DNA of 64,000 bases from Actinomycetes bacterium. Lineage in GTDB: Bacteria > Actinomycetota > Acidimicrobiia > Acidimicrobiales > Ilumatobacteraceae. Location: positions 930,001 through 994,000 of the forward strand of contig JAIOPC010000014.1 in assembly GCA_021414085.1 (NCBI GenBank), written 5' to 3'. A program made the translations under genes and the position numbers. The notes beneath the pieces were generated by a model. That model searched no databases, was not told where the DNA came from, and worked only from the letters and a program-made list of their open reading frames with translations. Below are positions 36,319 through 45,896 of the stretch, one piece after another (position 1 is the first letter of the stretch; each line of letters opens with the position of its first letter).

Positions 36319-36684
36319 GTGGCTCGCTTTCCGATCCGATTCACGGGCGCCAACAAAGCGATGGTTGTGCTCGGGCTGGCGCAGCGCAATTCGTATGTTG
36401 ATGTCACCGAGAACGACGCAGTGGTGCGAATGGGGTGGGCCTTTCGGGCAACGATCCCGCGATCCGCCATTCGGTCGGTAACGCCGGATATTGGGCGAGT
36501 GTTGGGGTGGGGCGTTCACGGCTGGCGAGGCGAGTGGCTCGTGAACGGCTCGTCGTCGGGGATCGTGCGCGTCGAAATCGAGCCAGCAGCGCGGGCGCGC
36601 GTGACGGGTATTGCGGTGAAGTTGCGCGTGCTGCGCGTTTCGGTCGACGACCCGGAAGGACTGCAAGTGGCGCTGAGCGCGTAG
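36319..36684 (+). CDS. conserved hypothetical protein (121 aa)
   Basis: A 121 aa protein with alternating short strands (VVLGLAQRNSYVDVTENDAVVRMG, IVRVEIEPAARARVTGIAVKLRVLRVSVDD), no signal peptide and no clear membrane helix. It looks like a small beta-rich domain. The GTG start is supported by TACCGT (36306-36311), 7 nt upstream. I do not recognise the family. The 82 bp after it hold nothing I can support except the next -10. Confidence 0.6.
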   Translation: MARFPIRFTGANKAMVVLGLAQRNSYVDVTENDAVVRMGWAFRATIPRSAIRSVTPDIGRVLGWGVHGWRGEWLVNGSSSGIVRVEIEPAARARVTGIAVKLRVLRVSVDDPEGLQVALSA

Positions 36685-36766
36685 AGCGTCTGGTTGGTGG
36701 TAGCCACACCCGCATCGTGTGGTCGGCCACCTTGTTGCCGGCTCGCCGGCCGAATACGGTCAGCGC

Positions 36767-39166
36767 GTGTCCTCGGCCGACCGCTTTCTGGCGAGCGCTC
36801 AGCGCCGCCAGCATCGCGGTGTACACATTGCGCTAGCGCTCAGCGTTGGCCTAACGGCCGCGTGTGCCATCTCGTTGATTGCCGGCGCAACGCGATCGGC
36901 GTCGGTGGTCGAGCGAGTCTTCGAGGCGGTACCTACCTACGACGTTGTGATCTTCGACGAGAGCAGTGGCCTAACCGCGCAAGACGTGGCGTCGCTCCCT
37001 GGCGTCGACCGCGCTGACTCCACCGACTACATCGCGTTCAACCTGCGCGGAGTCGACCCTGTGTCGGGAAGTATCAACGCCAATCCCACCGACTTCAGCC
37101 TTCCCAACCCCTCGGTGCGCATTCTGCGCGGCCACGCACCCGACGGAACTGACCCATTCGAGGTCGTCGTCAACCAATCATTTGCCGACAACCTCTCGCT
37201 TGACGTCGGTGATCCCGTAGCCGTAGTCGCGTTTGCGCCCGACCAGCGCGACGAGATGGCAAGCGGCGTTTACGAGCCACGAGGCCCGGAGTACGACTTC
37301 ACGATCGCAGCGATTGTGCGCTTTCCGAGCGAGATCGCGTTGGACGAACAGCGCTCGCCGCGAACTGGCTTCACTACGAGCGAAAACCTGATGATCGTCA
37401 GCGACGACTTCTTCTACGCACACCACGCCGAGTGGATCGGCTTCGGATCGGCAATCAATGTTCGACTCAACGACGGCCAAGCCGGTCTCACTTCGTTCGT
37501 CTCAGCGGCCCGCGCCTTAATGAGCGACCCCAACGATCTCATCGCGTTTCCGTGGACGGCGGCTGAGAACACGTCGGCGTTTGACGTGCCGGTGGATCTC
37601 GAGACTTCCGCGCTACTGGCAGTCGGTGTCGGTGCTGCGCTGGTCGCCGCGCTGCTCGCGCTGTTGCTCGTCAGACTCGATCGTCGACTGCTCGATGCCG
37701 ACTACTCGGCGTTGCGCACAATTGGCGTCACGACCAAACAACTCACCCTCACTGCAGCTTTGCGCCTTGCTCCGGCGGCACTAGCCGCTGGAGCAATCGC
37801 GATGGTCGGGGCAGTCGTTCTCTCAGACCGGTTCCCAATCGGAATCGGTCGCCAACTCGAGATTGAGCGCGGCCGCCAGGTGAACGTTGCAGTCGTCGTT
37901 GGCGGCGGTGTTGGCGTTGTCGTCGCACTCGTTGTCGGCGGGTCGTTGTTGGCGCGTCTCGCGGGTCTGCGCACGCGGCCGAGCGTTGCGCTTCGTTCCC
38001 GTCGTGTTCTGGGTACTGGTCGCTTGCCGCTGCATGCCTCAATCGGTGCCCGACTCGCAGCCGGCGGCAGAGACGATGGGCGCTCCCGGTCGTCGTCGGT
38101 GATTGCATCATTGGCAACAGGGGTCGCTGCGACCGCCATCGTGATCGCGGTGAGCGCTTGGTTGGCAGGGACAAATCACCTTTACAACTCGCCGAGCGCG
38201 CGTGGTTGGCAGTGGGACGTCGCCGTTGGGAATGTGAACTTTCCGCTTGACGACGCCACGCTCGACGCCGTCACGAACAGCCCATTGGTGGCGGCTGCGA
38301 CGTCCATCGGCTATGGCCAGGCGACGTTGAATGGACTCTCGACGGAGGTGTTGGCGTTCGATCCCGCCGGTGACGCTCCGCCGGAGACACTCCGCGGGCG
38401 GCTGCCGATCACGCCGAGTGAAATCGCGCTTGGTGCTGCACTGTTGCGCAAGCTCGACGTTGCGATCGGCGACTCGGTGACACTCTCGCTTGCTGACTCG
38501 GAGTTCGTCGTGCCGCCGTCGGTTGGCGGCGAGCTCACCCTCACGGTCGTAGGCGAAAGCGTGTCTCCGGTCTTCGGCGAGAGCGACATCGCTGACATTG
38601 GTGTTGTCACATTCCAGGCGATCGCCGACGCCAACGGAAACGCCGCTCCCTGCCTCGTCATGGTCGACGTCGCTGGGCCAGACGTGACCGCGAACCTCGA
38701 TGCGCTGCTCGCGCCGCTGAGCGAGGAGGTCCACAGCGACGTAGTTCCGGCGCGAGTCGTCAATCTGCATGGGGTGCGCTCGCTGCCGGACCTCGGCCGT
38801 TCGTTGGCGGGAGTACTTGGGCTGATCGCCATCGCGGCAACGCTCGTCACACCGGCACGCACGAATCGAAAGAAGCTGGCGGTGCTGAGCGCGTTGGGTC
38901 TAGACCGTAAGGGGCGTCGCCTGGTCGCGAGCTGGCAGGGACTCTTCACCGCCACGGCGGTACTGCTGATGGGAATTCCACTCGGTTTGGGTCTCGGGGC
39001 CGCGTGGTGGCGCGACGTCACCGCCGATTTGGGTGTGCGCAACACGTTCCCGTGGGCAACTGGTGCAATGACGGTGACCGTTGTGGCAGCACTACTTGGT
39101 GCGATCGCTGCCGCTCTGTTCGCAGTCCGACGCGTCTCGGTGGCCAGCACGTTGCGTGGCGAGTAG
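36767..39166 (+). CDS. FtsX-like ABC transporter permease, without adjacent ATPase
   Basis: This 799 aa membrane protein has an N-terminal helix (about 20-40), a large extracytoplasmic domain (about 45-270), a block of helices (about 280-410), a second helix plus external domain (about 440-650), and three C-terminal helices ending SVASTLRGE. The two FtsX-like cores suit the MacB/LolC-type permeases of lipoprotein or lipid exporters. No ATP-binding subunit is encoded next to it, which is unusual. GTG 36767 is supported by TACGGT (36755-36760), 6 nt upstream. Confidence 0.8.
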   Translation: MSSADRFLASAQRRQHRGVHIALALSVGLTAACAISLIAGATRSASVVERVFEAVPTYDVVIFDESSGLTAQDVASLPGVDRADSTDYIAFNLRGVDPVSGSINANPTDFSLPNPSVRILRGHAPDGTDPFEVVVNQSFADNLSLDVGDPVAVVAFAPDQRDEMASGVYEPRGPEYDFTIAAIVRFPSEIALDEQRSPRTGFTTSENLMIVSDDFFYAHHAEWIGFGSAINVRLNDGQAGLTSFVSAARALMSDPNDLIAFPWTAAENTSAFDVPVDLETSALLAVGVGAALVAALLALLLVRLDRRLLDADYSALRTIGVTTKQLTLTAALRLAPAALAAGAIAMVGAVVLSDRFPIGIGRQLEIERGRQVNVAVVVGGGVGVVVALVVGGSLLARLAGLRTRPSVALRSRRVLGTGRLPLHASIGARLAAGGRDDGRSRSSSVIASLATGVAATAIVIAVSAWLAGTNHLYNSPSARGWQWDVAVGNVNFPLDDATLDAVTNSPLVAAATSIGYGQATLNGLSTEVLAFDPAGDAPPETLRGRLPITPSEIALGAALLRKLDVAIGDSVTLSLADSEFVVPPSVGGELTLTVVGESVSPVFGESDIADIGVVTFQAIADANGNAAPCLVMVDVAGPDVTANLDALLAPLSEEVHSDVVPARVVNLHGVRSLPDLGRSLAGVLGLIAIAATLVTPARTNRKKLAVLSALGLDRKGRRLVASWQGLFTATAVLLMGIPLGLGLGAAWWRDVTADLGVRNTFPWATGAMTVTVVAALLGAIAAALFAVRRVSVASTLRGE

Positions 39167-39174
39167 CGGCGCCG

Positions 39175-39882
39175 TTACTCCAACAGCGCGAGGTCGCGCA
39201 ATGCGTAGCGGTTGTGCCAGAACTCTTCTTCGAGCACGGTGTGCAGACATTGCAGCAACTCGTGCGGGCCGTTCTCGAGCACGTCGACCGTTCGTGTGAG
39301 GTCGGCGGCCGTAACCGACGCGACGAAGTCGCGAAAGCGCGTCGCGCGCTCGGCGCGCACGGCCAGCGCTTCGGCCAGTGTGGGCTTCACGCTGTAGTCG
39401 AGGCCCGGAAACGGAAACTCAAGTGAGCCTTTGTTCGGCAAACCGATCGGGTGAAACTCCGCTGCGAGAACTGGCAGCGTGAACCACTTGTCCATCGCGA
39501 GCACCAGGTGGCGCACCGTCTCGACGAAGGAGAACTCGTTGTTGACCGATTCGTTCAACTTGGCTTCGGGAAGTGCCTGTGCCCGCACGATGGTCTTGGC
39601 CCACTCGGCCTCCATCGCCGCCCACGCCTCACGAGTGTCGTCTGGCGTCGAAGGAGTGAGCATTGCGCGCAGCGGATACCACGGGTCGCGCTCGTTGACG
39701 TAAGCAGTCACATCGACGCCGTTGATCACGAAGTTGTCGACCAACGCGTCGATGTCGATGTTGACGAGCCACGCGTGACTGAACTTTGCGCCCGTCAGGT
39801 TGACGTCGCGGAAGCGCGCATCGGTGAGATCCGCTCCCCAGAACACGGCACCGGCGAGATCTCCTTCAAACTCCTCAGGCAT
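39175..39882 (-). CDS. pentapeptide-repeat / DinB-family protein
   Basis: The 235 aa protein starts with a short pentapeptide-type stretch (GDLAGAVFWGADLTDARFRD, then VNLTGAKFSHAWL), followed by a DinB-like four-helix domain. Putative metal-binding histidines are in SFVETVRHLVLAMDKWF and in the C-terminal HTVLEEEFWHNRYALRDL. DinB-family proteins include mycothiol-dependent isomerases and transferases. The combination is known in actinobacteria, but the substrate is unknown. TAGGTT (39894-39889) lies 6 nt before ATG 39882 and decides this start over TTG 39888. It converges on the FtsX-like gene. Confidence 0.75.
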   Translation of the reverse strand: MPEEFEGDLAGAVFWGADLTDARFRDVNLTGAKFSHAWLVNIDIDALVDNFVINGVDVTAYVNERDPWYPLRAMLTPSTPDDTREAWAAMEAEWAKTIVRAQALPEAKLNESVNNEFSFVETVRHLVLAMDKWFTLPVLAAEFHPIGLPNKGSLEFPFPGLDYSVKPTLAEALAVRAERATRFRDFVASVTAADLTRTVDVLENGPHELLQCLHTVLEEEFWHNRYALRDLALLE

Positions 39883-39954
39883 GGGCAAAACCTAACAGTC
39901 AGCGCGAATCGAGTGCCCGTTGCCCGTCAAGCGACCGCGGTACCATCGCGCCGT

Positions 39955-42255
39955 ATGGCGGCTCCTTGGCGGTCCCTCTTGGTGATGGGTTTGGCCGCCG
40001 CCTGTGTGTTGCCCGGCAGCCCCACCCCAGCCTCGGCCGAACCGAGTGAACCTGCACAGTGGGTCAAGACTGGCGACGACTCGGTAGTGAAGGCCGACAC
40101 GCTCGCGGCCCTACGCGTCGCCGCCAATCAGTTTCGACCGCTTGTTGCCGGCGCCGGCTTTAACGCGAACGACCTACGCAACCTCGGGGCGTACACGCTG
40201 AGGTTGGTCACCAGTGGCTACGGCGACATCGAGGCCTACCGCGACGAACTGCAGCAGATGGTCAATGAAATCAACACGCAGACTTCGCTGGTGCTGCAGG
40301 TTGCACCCGGCACGGTCGCTGGGCCGGGCGATCCATTGGATCTCAGCCCTGCGCTTGGCGAAATCTGGGTGATGATCTCGTCGGTGTCGCCGTGCGGAAC
40401 GCTGGCTGGCGGAACGCTCGGATGCGGCGGAACCTACGACGCCGTACCGGTCAACGGCGAGTACCGCTGGGCAAGCGGCACTGTGTGGTTGAGCCCGACC
40501 CTGCAAGCGAAGTGTCAGCAGCCGGTTACGAGTCATGAGGTCAGCCATGCCCTCGGGCTCGCTCACTTCGACCAGCAATACCTGGGCGAGTTTCAGATCA
40601 TGAAGTCGAGCACGAACTGCTCGTTCAGCGCGCTGCGCGCGGGTGACCTGAACGGCCATCGCTGGTTGGTGGATGGTGCGCAGCACCCCAGTAACGACAA
40701 CGTCGCAGCTGCCGACGAAGTGTGCGCATTGCGCGACACGACCATGTCGGCTGTCACGCGGTTTGCCAGCACGGAAGCTGGCGAGCCTGCGCATGCTGGT
40801 CTCACGCCGCTCAACTCGGTGTGGTATCGGTACACGCCGCGCCCAGACCAAGTCGGCGGGACAGCGACCATCAAGACAACCAACGATGGCGACGACGACT
40901 TCGACACCGTTCTGGCGGTGTACACCGGCTCGATGTTCTCCAGCGTCGTACCAGTCGCGAGCAATGACGACTTCACCGGCTTACTCAGCCAGGTGTCGTT
41001 CGTTGTCGGTGCCGGGGTGACGTATTGGATTGCTGTCGACTCTGGTGGGGTCGACAGTGGCGAGACCGATGTCGTATTCGACTTGCCATCGACAACGGTG
41101 CCACCAGCACCCGCTGGCGTGCCGGCTCGCCTTGTGGACACGCGCCGACCTGGCGGCCAAACCGTCGATTGCTTCAATCAGGCAGGCGGGCGAATCACGG
41201 CGAACTCGACCTACGAAGTGCAGGTGACCGGCCGCGCGTTCGTTCCCGCGAATGCGACATCGGTGGTCTTGAACGTCACCGCGCTGACGCCTTCGGCGGC
41301 GGGCTTCATGACGGTGTTTCCGTGCGGCCAAGCAGTGCCCAATGCGTCGAACCTGAACTTCGCTGCCGGCGAGGTGATTCCAAACTTGGTGATTGCAAAA
41401 GTCGGCATCGGTGGGAAGGTCTGCATCTTCACGTCAGCGGCGAGCGATCTTTTGGTCGATGTCAGCAGTTACTTTCTCGCTGCCGACGGCTTGACATCGC
41501 TGGTGGCGCCAGAACGATTGTTGGACACCCGAATTGGTAGCCAAACCATCGACGGTGCCGATCAGGGTGTCGGTCGCATTCCGGCCGGGGTCCCTTACGA
41601 GTTACTGGTCGCGGGTCGCCCCGGCGTGCCGGTGAATGCCGCGACGGTGGTGCTGAATGTGACGGCCGTTGCGCCGGGCGGCGGCGGGTATGTCACCGTC
41701 TATCCGTGCGGGCAGTCGGTGCCAAATGCATCGAACTTGAACTACGTGGCCGACGATGTGATTCCGAACCTAGTGCTCGCCAAACCCGGCGCCCTTGGGA
41801 AGGTGTGTTTCTTTTCGTTCGCCGACACGGACCTGTTGGTTGATGTCAGCGGCTACTTCGCTAACAACCTCAAGCTGCAGCCATTGGTGGCACCGGGTCG
41901 GGTCCTCGACACGCGTAGCCCCGGCGGCACAACTATCGATGGTCAGCATCAGGCCGTGGGCCGGGTGGGGGCCGGCGCGACGTACGAGTTGCCGGTCTTG
42001 AATCGTGCCGGTGTCACCGGCTCTGCGCCGTCGGTGGTGCTGAACGTCACCGCCGTAACCCCGAGCGCCGGTGGATTCCTGACGGTGTTTCCGTGCGGCC
42101 AAGCCGTGCCGAACGCATCGAACCTGAACTTTGTGGCTGGCGATGTGATCCCCAATTCGGTGATTTCAAAGGTCGGCGCCGGTGGCAAGGTGTGCATCTT
42201 CACTTCGGTCGAGGTGGACTTGCTCGTCGATGTCAGCGCTTTCTTCCTGCCGTAG
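39955..42255 (+). CDS. secreted zinc metalloprotease with PPC domain and three C-terminal repeats (1)
   Basis: The 766 aa protein has a Sec signal peptide (cut near residue 31, PTPASA-EPS). A metalloprotease domain with HEVSHALGLAHFD (about residues 194-206) and a Met-turn-like FQIMKSS follows. A PPC-like beta domain lies at about 255-375. Three repeats of about 125 residues (starting near 389, 517 and 644) share PxRLxDTRxxGxT, a Cys in VFPCGQ, NASNLN and DLLVDVSxYF. The repeats are common in secreted actinobacterial proteins. The gene has a leaderless-type TACCAT (39941-39946) 8 nt before the ATG. The next gene encodes a paralogue. Confidence 0.86.
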   Translation: MAAPWRSLLVMGLAAACVLPGSPTPASAEPSEPAQWVKTGDDSVVKADTLAALRVAANQFRPLVAGAGFNANDLRNLGAYTLRLVTSGYGDIEAYRDELQQMVNEINTQTSLVLQVAPGTVAGPGDPLDLSPALGEIWVMISSVSPCGTLAGGTLGCGGTYDAVPVNGEYRWASGTVWLSPTLQAKCQQPVTSHEVSHALGLAHFDQQYLGEFQIMKSSTNCSFSALRAGDLNGHRWLVDGAQHPSNDNVAAADEVCALRDTTMSAVTRFASTEAGEPAHAGLTPLNSVWYRYTPRPDQVGGTATIKTTNDGDDDFDTVLAVYTGSMFSSVVPVASNDDFTGLLSQVSFVVGAGVTYWIAVDSGGVDSGETDVVFDLPSTTVPPAPAGVPARLVDTRRPGGQTVDCFNQAGGRITANSTYEVQVTGRAFVPANATSVVLNVTALTPSAAGFMTVFPCGQAVPNASNLNFAAGEVIPNLVIAKVGIGGKVCIFTSAASDLLVDVSSYFLAADGLTSLVAPERLLDTRIGSQTIDGADQGVGRIPAGVPYELLVAGRPGVPVNAATVVLNVTAVAPGGGGYVTVYPCGQSVPNASNLNYVADDVIPNLVLAKPGALGKVCFFSFADTDLLVDVSGYFANNLKLQPLVAPGRVLDTRSPGGTTIDGQHQAVGRVGAGATYELPVLNRAGVTGSAPSVVLNVTAVTPSAGGFLTVFPCGQAVPNASNLNFVAGDVIPNSVISKVGAGGKVCIFTSVEVDLLVDVSAFFLP

Positions 42256-42281
42256 GAGAATTCGGGCTGTACGATCGCGGC

Positions 42282-44603
42282 ATGACAGTGTTGAGGTGGC
42301 CACTCTGTGTGTTGATCCTGTCGGGGACGCTCGCGACCGGCGTGCCCGGCGGTGCAACGCCGGCGGCCGCCGACGGCCCAACCATTGAGTGGGTACAAAC
42401 CGGCGACGACTCCGTGATGGAAGCCACGACGCTAGAAGCTGCACAGGCCGCGCAAGCCGCCGAGTCTGCATCATTGGATTCGCCGTCTGGGTTGTTCCAA
42501 CCGGTCACGCTCGGCGACGGGTTCAAGGTCTTCAGCCTGCGCAGCTACGGCGACTACACCATCAAGTTGGTGGACACCGGCCACGGGGTCATTGAGAACT
42601 ACCGCACCGAAGTTCAGAACATGGCTAACGAGGTCAACGCCTACAACGGCCTCAGCATTCGAGTCGAGCTCGGCACCTTTCCCGCGCCACCGGATCCGAT
42701 CCACCCGAACGTGCCCACGGGCGAGATCTGGGTGATGATCAACGACTTCTCGCCGTGCGGCCCGTTTCCTACCGGCGCGCTTGGTTGCGGGGGAGTGCGC
42801 TCGTCAACCGTCGTTGAAGGCGAAACGCGGTTCAGTTCCGGCGCCGTGTGGCTCAGCCCTACCTTGGCGCCAGTATGCGATCAGGTGGTGGTGAATCACG
42901 AAATCGGCCACGCATTGGGTCTCGATCACTTCGATCAGACCTACCTCGGCCAATTCCAGGTGATGAAGTCCAGCACCGACTGTTCATTCAGCTCGCTACG
43001 TGCCGGCGACCTAAACGGTGTGCGCTGGCTCGCGGAACCAACTCCGAGCAACGATTCGGTCGCGACGGCCGCCGTGGTTTGCCCGGGCGACTCGAGCGTT
43101 TCGGCGAGCACATGGTTCGCGACCAAGGAAGTGGGCGAGGCCACCCACGCGGGCTCCGCCGCTCGGCGTTCGGTGTGGTATCGGTTCAACCCGCGGCCGG
43201 AGCAAAACGGCGGCACCGCGACCATCGGAACTTCCAACGACGCCGTCGACGATTTCGACACGGTATTAGAGGTGTACCGCGGTGCGACGCCAACGACCTC
43301 CGTCACCAGTAACGACGACTTCGTGGGCCAACTCAGCCAGGTGACATTTGCTGTCGACTCGGCGCAGACGTATTGGATAGTTGTCGACGGCAAGGGTGGC
43401 GTTGGTTTTGGCCGCGGCGAGACCGATGTGACGTTCGATTTACCCGCTCTCACGGGTTCGCAGGTGCCGTTGTGCGCCCCGGCGCGCGTGCTTGATACGC
43501 GGGTGGGTGGTTCGACGATCGATGGCGCCCATCAGGGCGTCGGCGCCATTGCGGCCAACGCGACGTATCAACTGCCCATTGCTGGTCGCGCGGGCGTACC
43601 GGTAGACGCCGACTCAGTGGTGCTGAACGTGACAGCGGTGTCGCCGACCGCGCCCGGGTTCGTGACGGTGTTCCCGTGCGGCCAAGGCGTGCCGAATGCG
43701 TCAAACCTGAACTTCCCAACGGGTGGTGCGATTCCGAACGCGGTCTTTGCTCGTGTCGGCACGGCAGGGGCAGTGTGCTTCTTTGCTTCCACACAAACCG
43801 ACCTACTGGTCGACGTCAGCGGCTACTTCCCGGGATCCGATGCTCTGGTGCCCTTGGGTGTGCCGGGTCGACTGCTCGACACGCGGGCCGGCGGCTCAAC
43901 GGTCGACGGCGCCCATCAGGGTGTCGGCCAAGTTGCGGCCAACACCACGTACGCGTTGCCGGTGACCAATCGTGCGGGAGTGCCCGCGGGGGCAGCGTCG
44001 GTTGTGTTGAACGTGACAGCGGTAAGCCCGAGCGCCGGCGGCTTCATCACGGCGTTCCCGTGTGGTCAACCGGTGCCAAACGCATCGAACCTGAACTTCG
44101 CGGCTGGCACAACCATTCCAAACCTGGTCGTCGCCCGCGTCGGCGCCGGAGATCAGGTGTGCTTCTTTAGTTCCGCGACGACCGACTTACTCGTAGATGT
44201 CAGCGGCTACTTCCCGACGACGTTGTCGTTGGTGCCGCTCACAGTGCCTGAGCGGTTGATGGATACGCGGGCGGGCAGTCAGACCGTGGATGGTCTCTAT
44301 CAAGGCGTCGGCGTGATTGCGGCGAACACAACCTTCGAGTTGCCGATCGCAGGTCGCGCCAGTGTGCCGCCGGGTGCCGTGTCAGTGATGCTGAACGTGA
44401 CGGCGCTCGCGCCCAGCACGGCCGGATTTGTGACGGTGTTCCCGTGTGGGCAACCGGTGCCCAACGCATCGAACCTCAACTTTGCTGCGGGTGCGGTGAT
44501 CCCGAACTCGGTTTTGGCTCGGGTCGGTAGCGCCGGGCGAGTGTGCTTCTTTACGTCATCCGACACCGGCCTCTTGGTCGATGTCAGCGGCTACTTCCCC
44601 TGA
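42282..44603 (+). CDS. secreted zinc metalloprotease with PPC domain and three C-terminal repeats (2)
   Basis: This 773 aa paralogue has the same plan: signal peptide (GATPAAA-DGP), protease with HEIGHALGLDHFD (about residues 206-218) and FQVMKSS, a PPC-like domain (VWYRFNPRPEQNGGTATI), and three repeats from about residues 397, 525 and 652. Each repeat keeps the two cysteines (VFPCGQ and VCFF), which could form a disulfide. TACGAT (42270-42275) is 6 nt before the ATG. Only 26 bp separate it from the first copy, evidence for tandem duplication. The targets are unknown. Confidence 0.86.
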   Translation: MTVLRWPLCVLILSGTLATGVPGGATPAAADGPTIEWVQTGDDSVMEATTLEAAQAAQAAESASLDSPSGLFQPVTLGDGFKVFSLRSYGDYTIKLVDTGHGVIENYRTEVQNMANEVNAYNGLSIRVELGTFPAPPDPIHPNVPTGEIWVMINDFSPCGPFPTGALGCGGVRSSTVVEGETRFSSGAVWLSPTLAPVCDQVVVNHEIGHALGLDHFDQTYLGQFQVMKSSTDCSFSSLRAGDLNGVRWLAEPTPSNDSVATAAVVCPGDSSVSASTWFATKEVGEATHAGSAARRSVWYRFNPRPEQNGGTATIGTSNDAVDDFDTVLEVYRGATPTTSVTSNDDFVGQLSQVTFAVDSAQTYWIVVDGKGGVGFGRGETDVTFDLPALTGSQVPLCAPARVLDTRVGGSTIDGAHQGVGAIAANATYQLPIAGRAGVPVDADSVVLNVTAVSPTAPGFVTVFPCGQGVPNASNLNFPTGGAIPNAVFARVGTAGAVCFFASTQTDLLVDVSGYFPGSDALVPLGVPGRLLDTRAGGSTVDGAHQGVGQVAANTTYALPVTNRAGVPAGAASVVLNVTAVSPSAGGFITAFPCGQPVPNASNLNFAAGTTIPNLVVARVGAGDQVCFFSSATTDLLVDVSGYFPTTLSLVPLTVPERLMDTRAGSQTVDGLYQGVGVIAANTTFELPIAGRASVPPGAVSVMLNVTALAPSTAGFVTVFPCGQPVPNASNLNFAAGAVIPNSVLARVGSAGRVCFFTSSDTGLLVDVSGYFP

Positions 44604-44621
44604 TAAGTAGGCTTGGTTCCC

Positions 44622-45896
44622 ATGAACCGCCTCTTGCACGTTTCAGCCATCGCCGGACTTCTACTCGCCAGTGGGTGCGGGGGCGACTCGAAAGACTCCA
44701 CCGACACGGCCGACACGGTCGCGACCACGGTTGCTGCCACCACGCCAGATACGACTCCAGACACGGAGGCGCCGAGCACGACTGAGGCTGCGCCCTCCGA
44801 ACTGGATGCACGGGCGATCGTCGAAGTTTTGGCCGGCGACGAATTGGGCGGGCGCGACAACCTGACCGACTTCTCCACGGCCGCGCAGGACTTTCTCATC
44901 GGCGAGGTTTCGCAGTTCGCGCAGCCAGTGTTTACGGGCGAAGGCAACGAGGCCTACCTGCAGCACTTCGACGAGGGCACCAACATCCTCGCGATGGTTC
45001 CTGGTGGCGACCTGGCCAGCGAGTACATCGTCGTTGGCGCCCACTACGACCATCTCGGTGGTGTCGGTTCTACGTGCTACACCACCGACGACACCGATGA
45101 GATCTGCAACGGTGCAGCCGATAACGCGGCTGGCGTTGCGGCGGCGATCAGCGCAGTGCGCGCCATCGCTGCTGAGGGAACACCGCGTCGCACAATCGTG
45201 CTCGCCCTGTGGGATGCGGAGGAAGATGGCCTGCTCGGTTCCGAGGCTTATCTCGCCGATCCGGCCTTCCCGGTCGAGTTCACAGTCGCTTACGTCAACT
45301 TCGATATTCAGGGCGCGAACTTGTCGCCCGCGTTGGCCAACACCACCATCGTGGTCGGCGCCGAGACGGGTGGCCAGGAGCTGATCGACATGGCGAATGC
45401 GGCGGTCACCGAATCCACACTCGATTCGGTGTTGCTGAGCGTGCTCTATGGCCAGGGCCGCAGCGACCACGCCAACTTCGTTGCCGCCGGTGTGCCGTCG
45501 GTGTTCTTCACCGATGCCAACAACGGGTGCTATCACTCGGCGCAAGACGACGTGCTGGCGCTGAACTTTCCCAAGCTCGATCAGCAGGTGATCACGGCGA
45601 CGGCGCTCACTCGTGCGCTGGTTGCCACCGACACACCCCCAACGTTTAACTCGACGGCACCTGCGACCAGCTACGACGACGCAGTGTCGCTGCTGGCCGT
45701 CGTTGAGCGCGGGCTTCCCGATGTTGGTCTGTTGGCGACGGAAGCACAGGCGACGTACGAGCAGTATCGACTCGACCTGCAGGCCATCGTCGATGCTGGG
45801 CCGGAAGGCTTCAATGACGAGGCAGTGGGGATCTTGCTGGTCGGCGCTGTCGGTCTTGTGGATGCGCTCACACAAGCTCCTTGCCAGACCGTGTGA
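44622..45896 (+). CDS. M28-family zinc aminopeptidase lipoprotein
   Basis: The 424 aa lipoprotein has a signal ending LLASGC (Cys19) and a Thr-rich linker, then an M28 peptidase domain. The two-zinc ligand set is present: GAHYDHLGG, GAADNAAGV, DAEEDGLLGSEAY (with the catalytic Glu), FDIQGAN and CYHSAQDD. It would trim peptides outside the membrane, perhaps products of the two proteases upstream. TAGGCT (44608-44613) lies 8 nt before ATG 44622. It overlaps the acyltransferase by 4 nt. Confidence 0.9.
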   Translation: MNRLLHVSAIAGLLLASGCGGDSKDSTDTADTVATTVAATTPDTTPDTEAPSTTEAAPSELDARAIVEVLAGDELGGRDNLTDFSTAAQDFLIGEVSQFAQPVFTGEGNEAYLQHFDEGTNILAMVPGGDLASEYIVVGAHYDHLGGVGSTCYTTDDTDEICNGAADNAAGVAAAISAVRAIAAEGTPRRTIVLALWDAEEDGLLGSEAYLADPAFPVEFTVAYVNFDIQGANLSPALANTTIVVGAETGGQELIDMANAAVTESTLDSVLLSVLYGQGRSDHANFVAAGVPSVFFTDANNGCYHSAQDDVLALNFPKLDQQVITATALTRALVATDTPPTFNSTAPATSYDDAVSLLAVVERGLPDVGLLATEAQATYEQYRLDLQAIVDAGPEGFNDEAVGILLVGAVGLVDALTQAPCQTV

